DNA of 64,000 nt, taken from NCBI RefSeq assembly GCF_001425165.1, contig NZ_LMDU01000001.1:280075-344074 (forward strand). The letters are read 5' to 3'. The notes below the pieces were generated by a model. The model did not search any database and had not been told where the DNA came from. It saw only the letters and a list, made by a program, of their open reading frames with translations. A program made the translations under genes and the position numbers. This DNA comes from Pelomonas sp. Root405. Its GTDB lineage: Bacteria > Pseudomonadota > Gammaproteobacteria > Burkholderiales > Burkholderiaceae_C. How positions within the stretch are numbered: the stretch's first letter is position 1; every line of letters starts with the position of its first letter. Shown one piece after another: positions 43,950 to 53,198 of the stretch.

Positions 43950-45662
43950 ATGACCGCCGACGCTCGCGACGACGAAGCCATCAACGCCTTGCCCGCGGGC
44001 ACCCGCTTTGGCGAGCTGGAAATCCTGGGCACGCTCGGCGTGGGCGGCTTCGGCATCGTCTACCTGGCGCGGGACCACTCGCTGGAACGCGAGATCGCGA
44101 TCAAGGAATACATGCCCAGCCAGTTCGCCTCGCGCGACGGCCGTTCTCAGGTGTCGGTGCGCTCGGTGTCGATGAAGGAGACCTTCGAGCTGGGCCGGCG
44201 CAGCTTCGTCAACGAGGCCAAGCTGCTGGCCCGTTTCGACCATCCCTCGCTGCTGAAGGTCTACCGCTTCTGGGAAGCCAACGGCACCGCGTACATGGCC
44301 ATGCCGCGCCTGGTCGGCCAGAACCTGCGCGAGGCGCGCAAGACCCAGCCGACACCGCCGCCCGAGGCCTGGGCGCGGCGCGTCTTCGACGCCGTGCTGG
44401 GCGGCCTGGCCATCCTGCATGCCCAGCAGGTCTGGCATCGCGACGTGGCGCCCGACAACATCTTCATGCCGGCCGATGGCAGCCCGCCCATCCTGCTGGA
44501 CTTCGGCGCCGCCCGACAGGCCATCGGTGACCGCACCCAGGTCTTCACGGCCATCCTCAAGCCCAGCTTCGCGCCCATCGAGCAGTACGCTGAATCGTCG
44601 GCCCTGCGCCAGGGCGCGTGGACCGATTTCTATGCGCTGGCCGCGGCCATGCACGAGCTGCTGACTGGCCGCCCGCCGCCACCGGCCACCGCGCGCGCCA
44701 TGGGCGACGAGCTGGCGCCGTTGCAGGTCGAGGGCTACTCCCCCGCCTTCCTGGCCGGCCTGGACTGGGCGCTGCGCATGCCGCCCCACCAGCGCCCGCA
44801 GACCGCCGCCGCCTGGCGTGAGGTGCTTGATGGCCGGGCCGATGTGCCCGCCGCCCAGCCGGCGCCGCCGCGGATCACGCTGGCACCGGCGCCCGCGCCC
44901 GCCGAGCCGCTGGACCTCGCATTCGCCGACACCGTGCAGGGCACGCCGTCGCAACTGGACGACCTCTCGGCCACTGTCGTCGTGCCGCTGCGCAAGAAAG
45001 CTGCACCGCCTCCGCCGCCCACGCCCAAGCCGCCCGCCAAGCCCGAGGCCGCCGCACCGCGCTCCCGGCAAGGCCCGGCCGTCATCGGCGGCGGCGTGCT
45101 GGCGTTGGTGCTGCTCGGCCTGTTCGTCCTGCAGTTGCGCCCGCAGACCACGCCGCAGGTGCTGCCCGAACCCGCCGCCTCGGCCGTCGTGTCGGCGCCG
45201 CCCCCCGCGCCGCCCGAAGCGCCGGCGGCTTCGGTGCCGAGCGCCGAGGTGGTGTCGCAGGCGTCTGCACCATTGCCCGACCCCGTCAAACCAGTGCCCG
45301 TGGCGGCCACTCGGCCGGCGTCAGCCCCCGCCATGACAGCGCCGCGCCGCGAGGCGGCGCCCAAGCCGGTGCTGACCGAGAAGGCCGGTGATTTCCGCCC
45401 TGTGGCGCGCAGCCCCGTCATCGCGGCCCCCGAGCCGGCATCGCCGGTCCGTGCAAGCAATACCGCCGCCAACAAGACCGCGCCGGCCTCCGCGGTGCCT
45501 CCGCCCGTGGAGCCGCGCTCGCCCGCCGAGGCCTGCGGCAGCCGCGTGCTGTTCGCGCGCGCCTGGTGCATCGACCGGCAGTGCGAAAAGCCCATCTACC
45601 AGAACGACCCCGAGTGCGTGAAGCTGCGCGAACTGCGCAGCAACCGCGGCGGCGTGCCCTGA
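43950..45662 (+). CDS. Membrane-anchored Ser/Thr protein kinase
   Basis: 570 residues. N-terminal kinase domain: glycine loop GVGGFGIVYLARD, Lys in AIKEYMPSQF, catalytic WHRDVAPDNIFM (about 162-174) and DFGAARQ (about 184). A proline-rich stretch leads to one membrane helix (about 380-396, VIGGGVLALVLLGLFVLQL). The periplasmic part is a long Pro/Ala linker ending in a cysteine-bearing domain (ACGSRVLFARAWCIDRQC... NDPEC, about 530-565) that could sense or bind a ligand. TACCCT lies 9 bases before the ATG, with no ribosome site, suggesting a leaderless message. Confidence 0.9.
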   Translation: MTADARDDEAINALPAGTRFGELEILGTLGVGGFGIVYLARDHSLEREIAIKEYMPSQFASRDGRSQVSVRSVSMKETFELGRRSFVNEAKLLARFDHPSLLKVYRFWEANGTAYMAMPRLVGQNLREARKTQPTPPPEAWARRVFDAVLGGLAILHAQQVWHRDVAPDNIFMPADGSPPILLDFGAARQAIGDRTQVFTAILKPSFAPIEQYAESSALRQGAWTDFYALAAAMHELLTGRPPPPATARAMGDELAPLQVEGYSPAFLAGLDWALRMPPHQRPQTAAAWREVLDGRADVPAAQPAPPRITLAPAPAPAEPLDLAFADTVQGTPSQLDDLSATVVVPLRKKAAPPPPPTPKPPAKPEAAAPRSRQGPAVIGGGVLALVLLGLFVLQLRPQTTPQVLPEPAASAVVSAPPPAPPEAPAASVPSAEVVSQASAPLPDPVKPVPVAATRPASAPAMTAPRREAAPKPVLTEKAGDFRPVARSPVIAAPEPASPVRASNTAANKTAPASAVPPPVEPRSPAEACGSRVLFARAWCIDRQCEKPIYQNDPECVKLRELRSNRGGVP

Positions 45663-45684
45663 AGGAACGCCGCTCAAGCAGCGG

Positions 45685-46641
45685 TCAGAACAGCGCCATC
45701 GACAGCTTGCGCCGGTAGCTGTCGATCAGCGGGTCGCTGTGCCCGACGGCCGCCTTGCCGGTCAGCTCCAACGCACCCGCCTTGGCTTCGGCGGCGGGCT
45801 TGGGCGCCGGCTTGGTCAGCAGCTCGAGGATGGCGACATAGGTCTTGCGCGCGGCCTCGCCGTTCCAGGCCTTGTCACGCATGATGATTTCCAGCAGCTC
45901 GTCCATGGCCTCGGTGAAGCGCTGGGCGGCGAGATGCGTCTGGGCCAGCGTGAAGCGGGCATCGAAGTCGCGCTTGTTGGCCGCAATCGCCGCCTTCAGC
46001 GCGCCGGGATCGGCGGCTTCGGCGGCATCGAAGGCGGCCAGCCAGATGGCCAGGGCCGCCAGCCGGGGCGAGGGCGTCAACGTGTCGGCTGCCTTGACGG
46101 CCACTGGCGCGAAGGCTTCGCGCGCTTCTGCCACCAGGCCGAGTTCCAGCAGCGCCTTGACGTAGTCGAAACGCGCGGCGTCGTTGGACGGGTCGGTCTG
46201 TACCGCATGCGCGAGCTTGCCGAGCGCGGCTTCAAGGTCGCCCTCGGCCATCAGTCCTTCAGCCTCGGCCACGTCGGCGTCGGCTTCGGCTTCGAGCATT
46301 TCGCCGGGCGGCACATGCTTGTCCAGGAACTCGCGGATCTGCGCCTCGGGCAGGGCACCGACGAAGCCGTCAACCGGCTGGCCGTCGATGAACATCACGC
46401 AAAAAGGGATGGAGCGCACGCCGAACATCTGGCTCAGCTGCGTCGCGATCTCGGGCACCTCGTCGCTGTTGAGCTTGGCGAGCGCGAAGCGGCCGGCGTA
46501 GGCGGTCTCCAGCTTCTCCAGGATGGGGCCGAGCGTGCGGCAGGGGCCGCACCAGGGCGCCCAGATGTCCAGCAGCACGGGCTGGTTCCGGGAGGCGGTG
46601 ATGAGTTCGGCTTCGAAGTTCTGGAGGGTGATGTCGATCAT
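45685..46641 (-). CDS. Thioredoxin-TPR co-chaperone (CnoX/YbbN-like)
   Basis: 318 residues. Thioredoxin domain with WCGPC (Cys31, Cys34) at the N-terminus, then tetratricopeptide-like helices in the C-terminal half. Members of this family act as redox-controlled holdases handing clients to chaperones; a CGPC site like this one may keep some oxidoreductase activity. Convergent with the kinase gene; diverges from purE. Confidence 0.9.
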   Translation of the reverse strand: MIDITLQNFEAELITASRNQPVLLDIWAPWCGPCRTLGPILEKLETAYAGRFALAKLNSDEVPEIATQLSQMFGVRSIPFCVMFIDGQPVDGFVGALPEAQIREFLDKHVPPGEMLEAEADADVAEAEGLMAEGDLEAALGKLAHAVQTDPSNDAARFDYVKALLELGLVAEAREAFAPVAVKAADTLTPSPRLAALAIWLAAFDAAEAADPGALKAAIAANKRDFDARFTLAQTHLAAQRFTEAMDELLEIIMRDKAWNGEAARKTYVAILELLTKPAPKPAAEAKAGALELTGKAAVGHSDPLIDSYRRKLSMALF

Positions 46642-46687
46642 GGCGGACAGGAGATTGGGCCCGAGTGGGAGGTTGAGCCTCGGCTTC

Positions 46688-46693
46688 TACAAT
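46688..46693 (+). promoter_or_regulatory. Candidate -10 box of purE
   Basis: TACAAT at 46688-46693, about 30 bases before the purE TTG; no convincing -35 at the standard spacing. Confidence 0.4.
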
Positions 46694-46723
46694 TCAAGGC
46701 TTTCCTGAGCCCCGGAGCGCGCT

Positions 46724-47236
46724 TTGTCCACGTCAGCCCCTTTGAACCCAGACGCCGTCATCGGCATCGTCATGGGCTCCAGCAGCGACTGGGAAACGAT
46801 GAGACTGGCGGCCGAGATTCTGACCGAGTTCGGTGTCGGCTTCGAGGCCAGGGTCGTGTCGGCCCACCGCATGCCCGACGACATGTTTGCTTACGCGGAA
46901 AGCGCCGCCACCCGTGGCTTGAAGGCCATCATCGCCGGCGCGGGCGGTGCGGCCCACCTTCCGGGCATGCTGGCCGCCAAGACGACGGTGCCGGTGCTGG
47001 GTGTGCCGGTCGCCAGCCGGCATCTGCAGGGCGTCGATTCCCTGCACTCCATCGTGCAGATGCCCAAGGGCATCCCGGTCGCGACCTTCGCCATCGGCAA
47101 TGCCGGTGCCGCCAATGCGGCGCTGTTCGCGGTGGCGATGCTGGCGACCGGCGACGCGGCGCTGCTGGACAAGCTGAACGCCTTCCGCGCCAGGCAGACC
47201 GAGGCCGCCCGCGCGATGAGCGAGGAGCTGCGTTGA
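46724..47236 (+). CDS. purE: N5-carboxyaminoimidazole ribonucleotide mutase
   Basis: 170 residues from the TTG at 46724 (CGGAG at 46713-46717 as ribosome site). The rare start is forced, because the next ATG falls inside the conserved [13 protein letters not shown] block. Further motifs: [12 protein letters not shown] and [16 protein letters not shown]. Moves the carboxyl group of N5-CAIR to give CAIR, next to PurK. Stop overlaps the purK start (TTGA). Confidence 0.96.
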   Translation: MSTSAPLNPDAVIGIVMGSSSDWETMRLAAEILTEFGVGFEARVVSAHRMPDDMFAYAESAATRGLKAIIAGAGGAAHLPGMLAAKTTVPVLGVPVASRHLQGVDSLHSIVQMPKGIPVATFAIGNAGAANAALFAVAMLATGDAALLDKLNAFRARQTEAARAMSEELR

Positions 47237-48396
47237 GCGCGCTCCTGCCGGGCGCCGCGACGCTGGGCGTTTTGGGCGGCGGCCAGCTCGGCCGCATGTT
47301 CGTCCACGCAGCCCAGGCGCTGGGTTATCGCTGCGTCGTGCTGGACCCGGACGCCATCAGCCCCGCTGGCGTGGTGGCCGAGCAGCATGTGAAGGCCGAC
47401 TACCTGGACTCTTTCGGCCTGGCGCAGCTGGCACGCGACTGCGACGCGATCACCACCGAGTTCGAGAACGTGCCGGCGCTGGCGCTGGAGACGCTGGCGG
47501 GCATGCGCATCGTGGCCCCGTCGGGTGCGGCGGTCGCCGTCTGCCAGGACCGCGCCGTCGAGAAGGCGCATTTCGAGGCGGCCGGCGTGCCCTGCGCGCC
47601 GCACGCCGTCATCAGCAATGAGATCGAGCTGGCCGCCGTGGACCCAGCGCTGCTGCCGGGCATTCTGAAGACCAGCCGCATGGGCTACGACGGCAAGGGC
47701 CAGGTGCGCGTGGCCACCGCCGCCGAGCTGGCGGAGGCCTGGAACAGCCTCAAGCGCGTGCCCTGCGTGCTGGAGCAATTGCTGCCGCTGAGGGCCGAGC
47801 TGAGCGTCATCGTCGCGCGCGGCGCGGACGGGCAGCTTGTCAACTACCCCGCGCAGCAGAACCTGCACCGCGGCGGCATCCTGGCCGTCACCGAGGTGCC
47901 GGCGCCTGACATCCCGGTCGAGGTGGAGAAGCTGGCCATCGCCGCCGCCCGCCAGGTGGCCGAGGCGCTGCGCTATGTCGGCGTGCTGTGCATCGAGTTC
48001 TTCTGGCTCGACGACGGCCGCCTCGTCGTCAACGAGATGGCGCCGCGGCCACACAACTCCGGCCACTGGACGATGAACGGTGCCGACGTGTCGCAGTTTG
48101 AGCTGCAGGTGAGGGCGCTGGCCGGCCTGCCGCTGCCGATGCCGCGCCAGCATTCGGCCAGCGTCATGCTGAATCTGCTGGGCGACCTGTGGTTCACCGA
48201 GGCCGGCGGCCCGACCCCGCCCGCCTGGGACCGCCTGCTGGCGCTGCCGGGCACGCATCTGCATCTCTACGGCAAGGCCGAGGCGCGCCATGGCCGCAAG
48301 ATGGGCCACCTGAACATCACGGCCGAGACGCCGGCGGCGGCGCATGCCGTCGCCATGGATGCCGCAGCGATTCTGGGTCTGCCCACCGACTTCTGA
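47233..48396 (+). CDS. purK: N5-carboxyaminoimidazole ribonucleotide synthase
   Basis: 387 residues from the TTG at 47233 that overlaps the purE stop; the much longer frame reaching 45739 is antisense to the thioredoxin gene and not real. ATP-grasp enzyme: [53 protein letters not shown], and [14 protein letters not shown]. Forms N5-CAIR from AIR, ATP and bicarbonate. Both purE and purK use TTG, which may hold expression low and coupled. Confidence 0.96.
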   Translation: MSALLPGAATLGVLGGGQLGRMFVHAAQALGYRCVVLDPDAISPAGVVAEQHVKADYLDSFGLAQLARDCDAITTEFENVPALALETLAGMRIVAPSGAAVAVCQDRAVEKAHFEAAGVPCAPHAVISNEIELAAVDPALLPGILKTSRMGYDGKGQVRVATAAELAEAWNSLKRVPCVLEQLLPLRAELSVIVARGADGQLVNYPAQQNLHRGGILAVTEVPAPDIPVEVEKLAIAAARQVAEALRYVGVLCIEFFWLDDGRLVVNEMAPRPHNSGHWTMNGADVSQFELQVRALAGLPLPMPRQHSASVMLNLLGDLWFTEAGGPTPPAWDRLLALPGTHLHLYGKAEARHGRKMGHLNITAETPAAAHAVAMDAAAILGLPTDF

Positions 48397-49391
48397 TGCT
48401 GCTGCTTCCTGGCAACGATCCCGGCGCGGTGCAGGCCGCTGCGCGCCGCCTGGCCGATGGCGAACTGCTGGGCCTGCCCACCGAGACGGTCTACGGCCTG
48501 GCAGCGCGGGCCGACCGCGACGAGGCGGTGGCCAAGATCTTTACCGCCAAGGGCCGGCCGAGCGACCACCCACTGATCGTCCATGTGCTGGACGCCGCTG
48601 GCGCGGAGCCGTTTGCCGATCATCTGCCGGCGAGCGCGCGCCGCTTGATGGCCGCCTTCTGGCCCGGGCCGCTGACGGTCATCGTGCCGCGCAAGAGCGG
48701 GGTGGCCGAATCCGCCGCCGGCGGGCAGGCCACGGTGGCCCTGCGTTCGCCCGCTCACCCGGTCGCGCGCGCCGTGCTGGCCGCCGCGCGTGAGCTGGGC
48801 GTCAATGGCGTGGCCGCGCCCAGCGCCAACCGCTTTGGGCGTGTCAGCCCGACGCTGGCCCGGCATGTCGTCGAGGAATTCGGACCGGAACTGATGGTGC
48901 TGGACGGCGGCGCCTGCGAGGTGGGCATCGAGTCCAGCATCGTCGACTGCAGCCGAAGTGACAGTCATGGCCCTGCGCTGCTGCGCCCCGGGCTGATCAG
49001 CCGCGCCGCGATTGAGGCCGTGCTCGGCGAGCGGCTGGCCGAGCCCGACGCCGCGGCGCCCAAGGCCTCGGGCACGCTGGCCGCGCACTACGCGCCGAGC
49101 GCCCATGTGCGCCTGCTTGCATCCGAGGCGCTGGCTTTACGTCTGGCGACATTGGCCGCCAGCGGGGGCGTCGAAGGGGTGGCGGTATATTCACGCGCCC
49201 AGTTGCCGGCCTGGCGTTGGCAGCCGCAGCCGGGCGACCCGGCGGCGGCGGCCCACGAGTTGTTTGCGGTGCTGCGGGCCCTGGATGCGGCCGGCGCCCG
49301 CGAGATCTGGGTCGAGGCGCCACCGCGCGACCCTGCCTGGGACGGTGTGCGGGACCGGCTCAGCCGGGCCGCCGCTGCCTTCACCGATTGA
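48396..49391 (+). CDS. Threonylcarbamoyl-AMP synthase (Sua5 type)
   Basis: 331 residues from the ATG sharing a base with the purK stop (TGATG). YrdC domain with GLPTETVYGLAARADRDEAVAKIFTAKGRPSDHPLIVH, FWPGPLTVIV, and SANRFGRVSPT; then the short Sua5 domain preceded by the linker motif ASGTLAAHYAP. It makes the threonylcarbamoyl-AMP used for t6A37 in tRNA. Position after purE-purK is conserved in related genomes. Confidence 0.94.
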   Translation: MLLLPGNDPGAVQAAARRLADGELLGLPTETVYGLAARADRDEAVAKIFTAKGRPSDHPLIVHVLDAAGAEPFADHLPASARRLMAAFWPGPLTVIVPRKSGVAESAAGGQATVALRSPAHPVARAVLAAARELGVNGVAAPSANRFGRVSPTLARHVVEEFGPELMVLDGGACEVGIESSIVDCSRSDSHGPALLRPGLISRAAIEAVLGERLAEPDAAAPKASGTLAAHYAPSAHVRLLASEALALRLATLAASGGVEGVAVYSRAQLPAWRWQPQPGDPAAAAHELFAVLRALDAAGAREIWVEAPPRDPAWDGVRDRLSRAAAAFTD

Positions 49392-49416
49392 GTTTTCCTG
49401 TCCTGAGTTGATCGTC

Positions 49417-50376
49417 ATGCAACGTGTTGTCTCCCAGAAATTGAAGCGCGGCCTGGCCCTGGCCGCGGTGGCGGCGGCAGCGCTGATCGCCGGTTGCGGC
49501 GGAGGCGGCACCGCGCAGATCGACCCGTTTGCGCCGACACGCGTCATCGCCTTCGGCGACGAAAACGGCGTGATCCTCAGCAGCGGCAAGAAGTACACCA
49601 TCAACGGGCTGAACGCCGACACCAAGCAGGTCGACTGCCGCTTGAGCCCGGGCTGGAGCCAGATCCTGGCCAGCGGTTTCGGCTTCGTCTACCCGCAGTG
49701 CAACAGCGACTTCGTCGCGCTGCCCCAGGGCATCATGTACGCCTTCGCCGGTGCCAAGGTGGCGGACGTGCGTGACCGCATCGACCAGCACCTGTCCAAC
49801 GACCGCTTCGGGCCGAAGGACATCGTCGGCGTCCTGGTCGGCGTCAACGACATCGTGGAACTCTATCGCCAGTTCCCGGCGCAGAGCCGCGACTCGCTGA
49901 TCAACGAAGCCAAAGCACGCGGCAAGCTGCTGGCCGACCAGGTCAACCGCATCGCCAACGCCAACGGCCGCGTGGTGGTGGGCACCATCTTCGACGTCGG
50001 CCTGACGCCCTTCGGCCAGAAGGAAAGGCAGCAGCAGACGGACATCGACCGCGCCATCTTCCTGGACGACCTGAGCGTGGCCTTCAACACGGCGCTGCGC
50101 CTGAACCTGCTCAACGATGGCCGCCTCATCGGCCTGGTGCTGGTGGATGAAACCGTCCAGCAGATCGCCCGCTTCCCCGGGGCCTTCGGCTATTCCAACG
50201 TGACGGAGGCCGCCTGCCGCAGCGACGTCGCGCCGCAGGATTGCACGACCGAGACGCTGGTGCCCAACGCGAGCCCCACGCAATGGCTGTGGGCTGGCGA
50301 CACCTTGCTGGGGCCGAACGCGCAACAGCGCATCGGCACGCTGGCGCTGAGCCGCGCGCGCAACAACCCCTTCTAA
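49417..50376 (+). CDS. SGNH-like lipoprotein lacking the nucleophile serine
   Basis: 319 residues from the ATG at 49417. Lipoprotein signal with lipobox LIAGC (Cys27) then Gly-rich. Block I of the SGNH/GDSL fold reads VIAFGDENG, so Glu49 stands where the catalytic Ser should be; block III is VGVNDIV (normal), and the C-terminal block reads WLWAGDTLLGPNAQQRIG, with no catalytic His. I recall Burkholderiales relatives with FGDE, so this is probably a family trait, not decay. Likely a non-catalytic or altered outer-membrane protein. Confidence 0.75.
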   Translation: MQRVVSQKLKRGLALAAVAAAALIAGCGGGGTAQIDPFAPTRVIAFGDENGVILSSGKKYTINGLNADTKQVDCRLSPGWSQILASGFGFVYPQCNSDFVALPQGIMYAFAGAKVADVRDRIDQHLSNDRFGPKDIVGVLVGVNDIVELYRQFPAQSRDSLINEAKARGKLLADQVNRIANANGRVVVGTIFDVGLTPFGQKERQQQTDIDRAIFLDDLSVAFNTALRLNLLNDGRLIGLVLVDETVQQIARFPGAFGYSNVTEAACRSDVAPQDCTTETLVPNASPTQWLWAGDTLLGPNAQQRIGTLALSRARNNPF

Positions 50377-50405
50377 AGGCGCTGGCCGCCGCCGGGCGGC
50401 CGCCT
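50377..50405. terminator. Bidirectional hairpin between convergent genes
   Basis: GGCCGCC (50384-50390) and GGCGGCC (50395-50401) form a perfect 7-base stem with a 4-base loop, extended by AGGC/GCCT outside it. It fills the space between the lipoprotein stop and the fadD stop. No T-run on either side, so it may only be a structure barrier. Confidence 0.45.
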
Positions 50406-52156
50406 CAGGCCGTCGCCGAGCGCAGTTCGCGACGCAGGATCTTGCCGACGTTGCTCTTGGGCAATTCGTCGCGGAACTCGATGAACTTGGGCCGCTTGTA
50501 GGCCGTCATCTGCTGGGCGCAGTAGCTGGCCAGGTCTTCCTCGGCCAGGGCGGGGTCGCTCTTGACGACGAAGAGCTTGACCGCCTCGCCGGACTTGGCG
50601 TCCGGCACGCCGACGGCGGCGCACTCCAGCACGCCGGGGTGCAGATTGACAACCTGTTCGATCTCGGTCGGGTACACATTGAAGCCGCTGACCAGGATCA
50701 TGTCCTTCTTGCGGTCGACGATGCGCACATAGCCGCGCGTGTCCATGATGCCGATGTCGCCGCTCTTGAAAAAGCCGTCGGCATACATGACGTTGGCGGT
50801 CTCGTCAGGGCGCTTCCAGTAGCCGGCCATGACCTGCGGCCCGCGGATGCAGATCTCGCCGCGCTCGCCAATCGGCACGTCACGGCCGTCGTCGTCGCGA
50901 ATGGCAATTTCTGTCGATGAAATCGGCAGGCCGATGCTGCCGTTGAAGGCGCGCTGGTCCAGCGGGTTGATGGTGGCGGCCGGGGCGGTCTCGGACAGGC
51001 CGTAGCCCTCGACGACCGGACAGCCGGTGACCTTGAGCCACTTCTCCGCCGTGGCCTGCTGCACGGCCATGCCACCGCCGTTGCAGATGACCAACTCGGA
51101 GAAATCGAGGCGCGAGAAGCCGGCGTCGTTGGCCAGTGCGTTGAACAGCGTGTTGACGGCCGGGAAGATGTGGATCTTGTGGCCGCGCAGCGTCTCGATG
51201 AAGCCGGGAATGTCGCGTGGGTTGGGCACCAGGATGTTGAGGTGGCCCATGCGCGCGCCGAGCATGAAACAGGCCGTCAGCGCGAAGATGTGATACAGCG
51301 GCAGCGCGCAGACATTGGTGAACTGCTTGTCCTGCGGCAGCTTGGCCAGCATGGGCTGGAACCAGGCCTCGACCTGCAGGATATTGGCGACGATGTTCCG
51401 ATGCAGCAGCGTGGCGCCCTTGGACAGGCCGGTCGTGCCGCCGGTGTACTGCAGGAAGGCGACGTCGTCGGCTCCGAGATCGGGCTTCTTCAGGTGCAGT
51501 CGCTCGCCATGGGCCAGCGCCTCGTTGAAGCGCACGACGGTGCGCCCCTCGCCCGTCCCAGACGTGAGTTGCAGGCGGAACTCCGGCACCATCTTCTTCA
51601 GGTGCCGCACCGCGAAGTTGATCAGCGGGCCCTTCCACCAGTTCAGCAGGTCGCCCATGGACGCCAGCACGACGTGCTTGATGTCGGTGGCGTCGATGAC
51701 CTCGGCCAGCGTGTGCGCGAAGTTCTCCAGCACGACGATGGCGCGGGCGCCCGAGTCCTTGAGCTGATGCTCCAGCTCCCGCGGCGTGTACAGCGGGTTC
51801 ACGTTCACGACGACGAAGCCGGCGCGCAGGATGGCCGAGATGGCCACGCCGTACTGCAGCAGGTTGGGCATCATGATGGCGACGCGGTCGCCTTGCTTGA
51901 GCCCCTGGGCCTGCAGCCAGGCACCGAGTTGCGTGGACAGCTGGTCCATCTCCGAGAAGCGCATGCGCTGGCCCATGCAGACGGCCGCGTCCCGCTGGGC
52001 GTGCTTGCGGAAGGCCTCGTTCAGCAGGTCGACGAGGGAGCCATACACGCTGGTGTCGATCTGTGCCGGCACGCCGGCCGGATAGCTGGCCAGCCAGGGC
52101 TTGTCTCGGGTGCTCAGGACGGGTGCTTCATCAAGGGCGGCAACGGCGGCGGTCAT
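50405..52156 (-). CDS. fadD: Long-chain fatty acid-CoA ligase
   Basis: 583 residues, adenylate-forming enzyme. ATP loop YTGGTTGLSKGATLLH, the A5-type motif VVEGYGLSETAP, A7 FFKSGDIGIMD, and A10 PKSNVGKILRREL close to the C-terminus. Activates fatty acids for beta-oxidation in the cytoplasm or at the membrane. A short-/medium-chain or other acid as substrate is possible, but length and blocks match FadD of betaproteobacteria. No other beta-oxidation gene adjoins. Confidence 0.9.
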   Translation of the reverse strand: MTAAVAALDEAPVLSTRDKPWLASYPAGVPAQIDTSVYGSLVDLLNEAFRKHAQRDAAVCMGQRMRFSEMDQLSTQLGAWLQAQGLKQGDRVAIMMPNLLQYGVAISAILRAGFVVVNVNPLYTPRELEHQLKDSGARAIVVLENFAHTLAEVIDATDIKHVVLASMGDLLNWWKGPLINFAVRHLKKMVPEFRLQLTSGTGEGRTVVRFNEALAHGERLHLKKPDLGADDVAFLQYTGGTTGLSKGATLLHRNIVANILQVEAWFQPMLAKLPQDKQFTNVCALPLYHIFALTACFMLGARMGHLNILVPNPRDIPGFIETLRGHKIHIFPAVNTLFNALANDAGFSRLDFSELVICNGGGMAVQQATAEKWLKVTGCPVVEGYGLSETAPAATINPLDQRAFNGSIGLPISSTEIAIRDDDGRDVPIGERGEICIRGPQVMAGYWKRPDETANVMYADGFFKSGDIGIMDTRGYVRIVDRKKDMILVSGFNVYPTEIEQVVNLHPGVLECAAVGVPDAKSGEAVKLFVVKSDPALAEEDLASYCAQQMTAYKRPKFIEFRDELPKSNVGKILRRELRSATA

Positions 52157-52250
52157 CAGCGGGCCTCGGCGAAAGAAGGTCGCTGATCTTGGATTCGGTC
52201 GTGTTACACGCCTAGGGGGGTTGCCCTACGTCGCCGCCGTGACAGCGCAC

Positions 52251-52925
52251 TCAGGCGCTGAACAACTCACGCGCCAGGGCTTCTTCGCGCTGCTTGACGG
52301 TGGCGAGGAACTCGGTCGCGCCACGCATCGCGCGGAAGGTGTCGAAGCCGGTCTCCAGGAAGTGCTGCAACGCCCCCAGCCCTGCCATCTGGGCCGGGCC
52401 ACGCATCAGCTTGAGCGTCTGGCGCAGCAGGGGCTTGCGCGTCAACCTGTCCAGCGATTCGCCGACGGCCATGGTCAGGTCGATCTGCTGCTGGCGCGAG
52501 GCCGGCTCGCCGCAGGCGCGCCAGGCAATGGCGTAATCGGCGAGCGTGATGTCGGTGCTGGGCATGTGCTCGGCCATGCGCGTGTCAAGGTGCTCGGACA
52601 ACGCGTGCAGGCGCGCCAGCTTGGCAACGGTGTCAACCACTTCGGCCGGGAACAAGCGCGTCAGCGTCGGGACCACGCGGGCGAACTGCGCATCGCGCTG
52701 GCGGTAGTCGCCGGGACCATAGAGCTCCTGCAGGAAAAAGCGCGTTGCGGCCTCGTAGCGTGGGTGGGCCAGCAGGTCAGCATAGGTGTTGGCAAAGCGG
52801 CGCTGCTGCCAGGCCTTGAGCGCGTGCACGCGCGCCTGGAGCGCCGGGTCGGCCGCGCGGCGGGCGCGTTCGGTGTCGACGGCACGCAGCTCTTTCAGCA
52901 GGGATTCGGCGCTCAGTTCGTCCAT
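52251..52925 (-). CDS. Conserved uncharacterised helical protein
   Basis: 224 residues from the ATG at 52925; the frame runs on to 53120 but only through the inverted-repeat element. All-helical, no signal or membrane segment. A recognisable block FFLQELYGPGDYRQRDAQFARV (about 72-93) is conserved in similar unnamed proteobacterial proteins. No function known to me. The ATG lies 6 bases from the edge of the structured element at 52932-53198. Confidence 0.7.
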   Translation of the reverse strand: MDELSAESLLKELRAVDTERARRAADPALQARVHALKAWQQRRFANTYADLLAHPRYEAATRFFLQELYGPGDYRQRDAQFARVVPTLTRLFPAEVVDTVAKLARLHALSEHLDTRMAEHMPSTDITLADYAIAWRACGEPASRQQQIDLTMAVGESLDRLTRKPLLRQTLKLMRGPAQMAGLGALQHFLETGFDTFRAMRGATEFLATVKQREEALARELFSA

Positions 52926-52931
52926 GGGGCA

Positions 52932-53198
52932 GGGGTCTGTGAGCACTATGGCAGCAGGCCGCGTTGTGGCCAGAAAGGCCGCGAGCAAGGCGCAAACCGC
53001 AGCCGGGTTGGACACCCGGCGAGGATTTGCAACGCCGCGCGCGACCTTTCTGGCCACAACCCGGAGGGAAGGCCCGCCGCCAGGGGCCACTCTGCGTTGC
53101 ACCGCTTGCCCGCATATCAATGCGGGCGGCGCGCTGCGCCTTGGTTGGCCCCTGGCGGCGGGCCTTCGCGGCCTACTGCCGTAGTGCTCACAGGCCCC
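52932..53198. repeat. Nested inverted-repeat element forming a three-way junction
   Basis: Three long pairings nest exactly. Stem A: 52932-52963 with 53167-53198 (32 positions, one mismatch at 52955, two G-T). Stem B: 52964-52983 with 53040-53059 (20 positions, one mismatch). Stem C: 53069-53089 with 53146-53166 (21 perfect pairs). A joins B and C with no unpaired base on either side; a 9-base linker (53060-53068) separates B from C. B is capped by hairpin 53002-53008/53014-53020; C encloses 53108-53115/53120-53127 and 53128-53132/53136-53140. It fills the space between two divergent genes. No transposase or convincing ORF inside. Confidence 0.85.

Noticed and set aside
45668-45684. Terminator between the kinase and thioredoxin genes
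   Set aside because: Only a 5-6 base stem (CCGCT/AGCGG) with no T-run.
45739-47232. Long N-terminal extension of purK
   Set aside because: It is antisense to the thioredoxin-TPR gene and covers purE in another frame; the TTG at 47233 fits PurK homology exactly.
52926-53120. N-terminal extension of the 52251 protein through the inverted-repeat element
   Set aside because: The added residues are the translation of palindromic DNA and look unlike protein; the ATG at 52925 starts a normal sequence.
52932-53198. Integron attC site
   Set aside because: Attachment sites have short core motifs and one imperfect palindrome; this has three long nested stems, no GTTRRRY core and no integrase.
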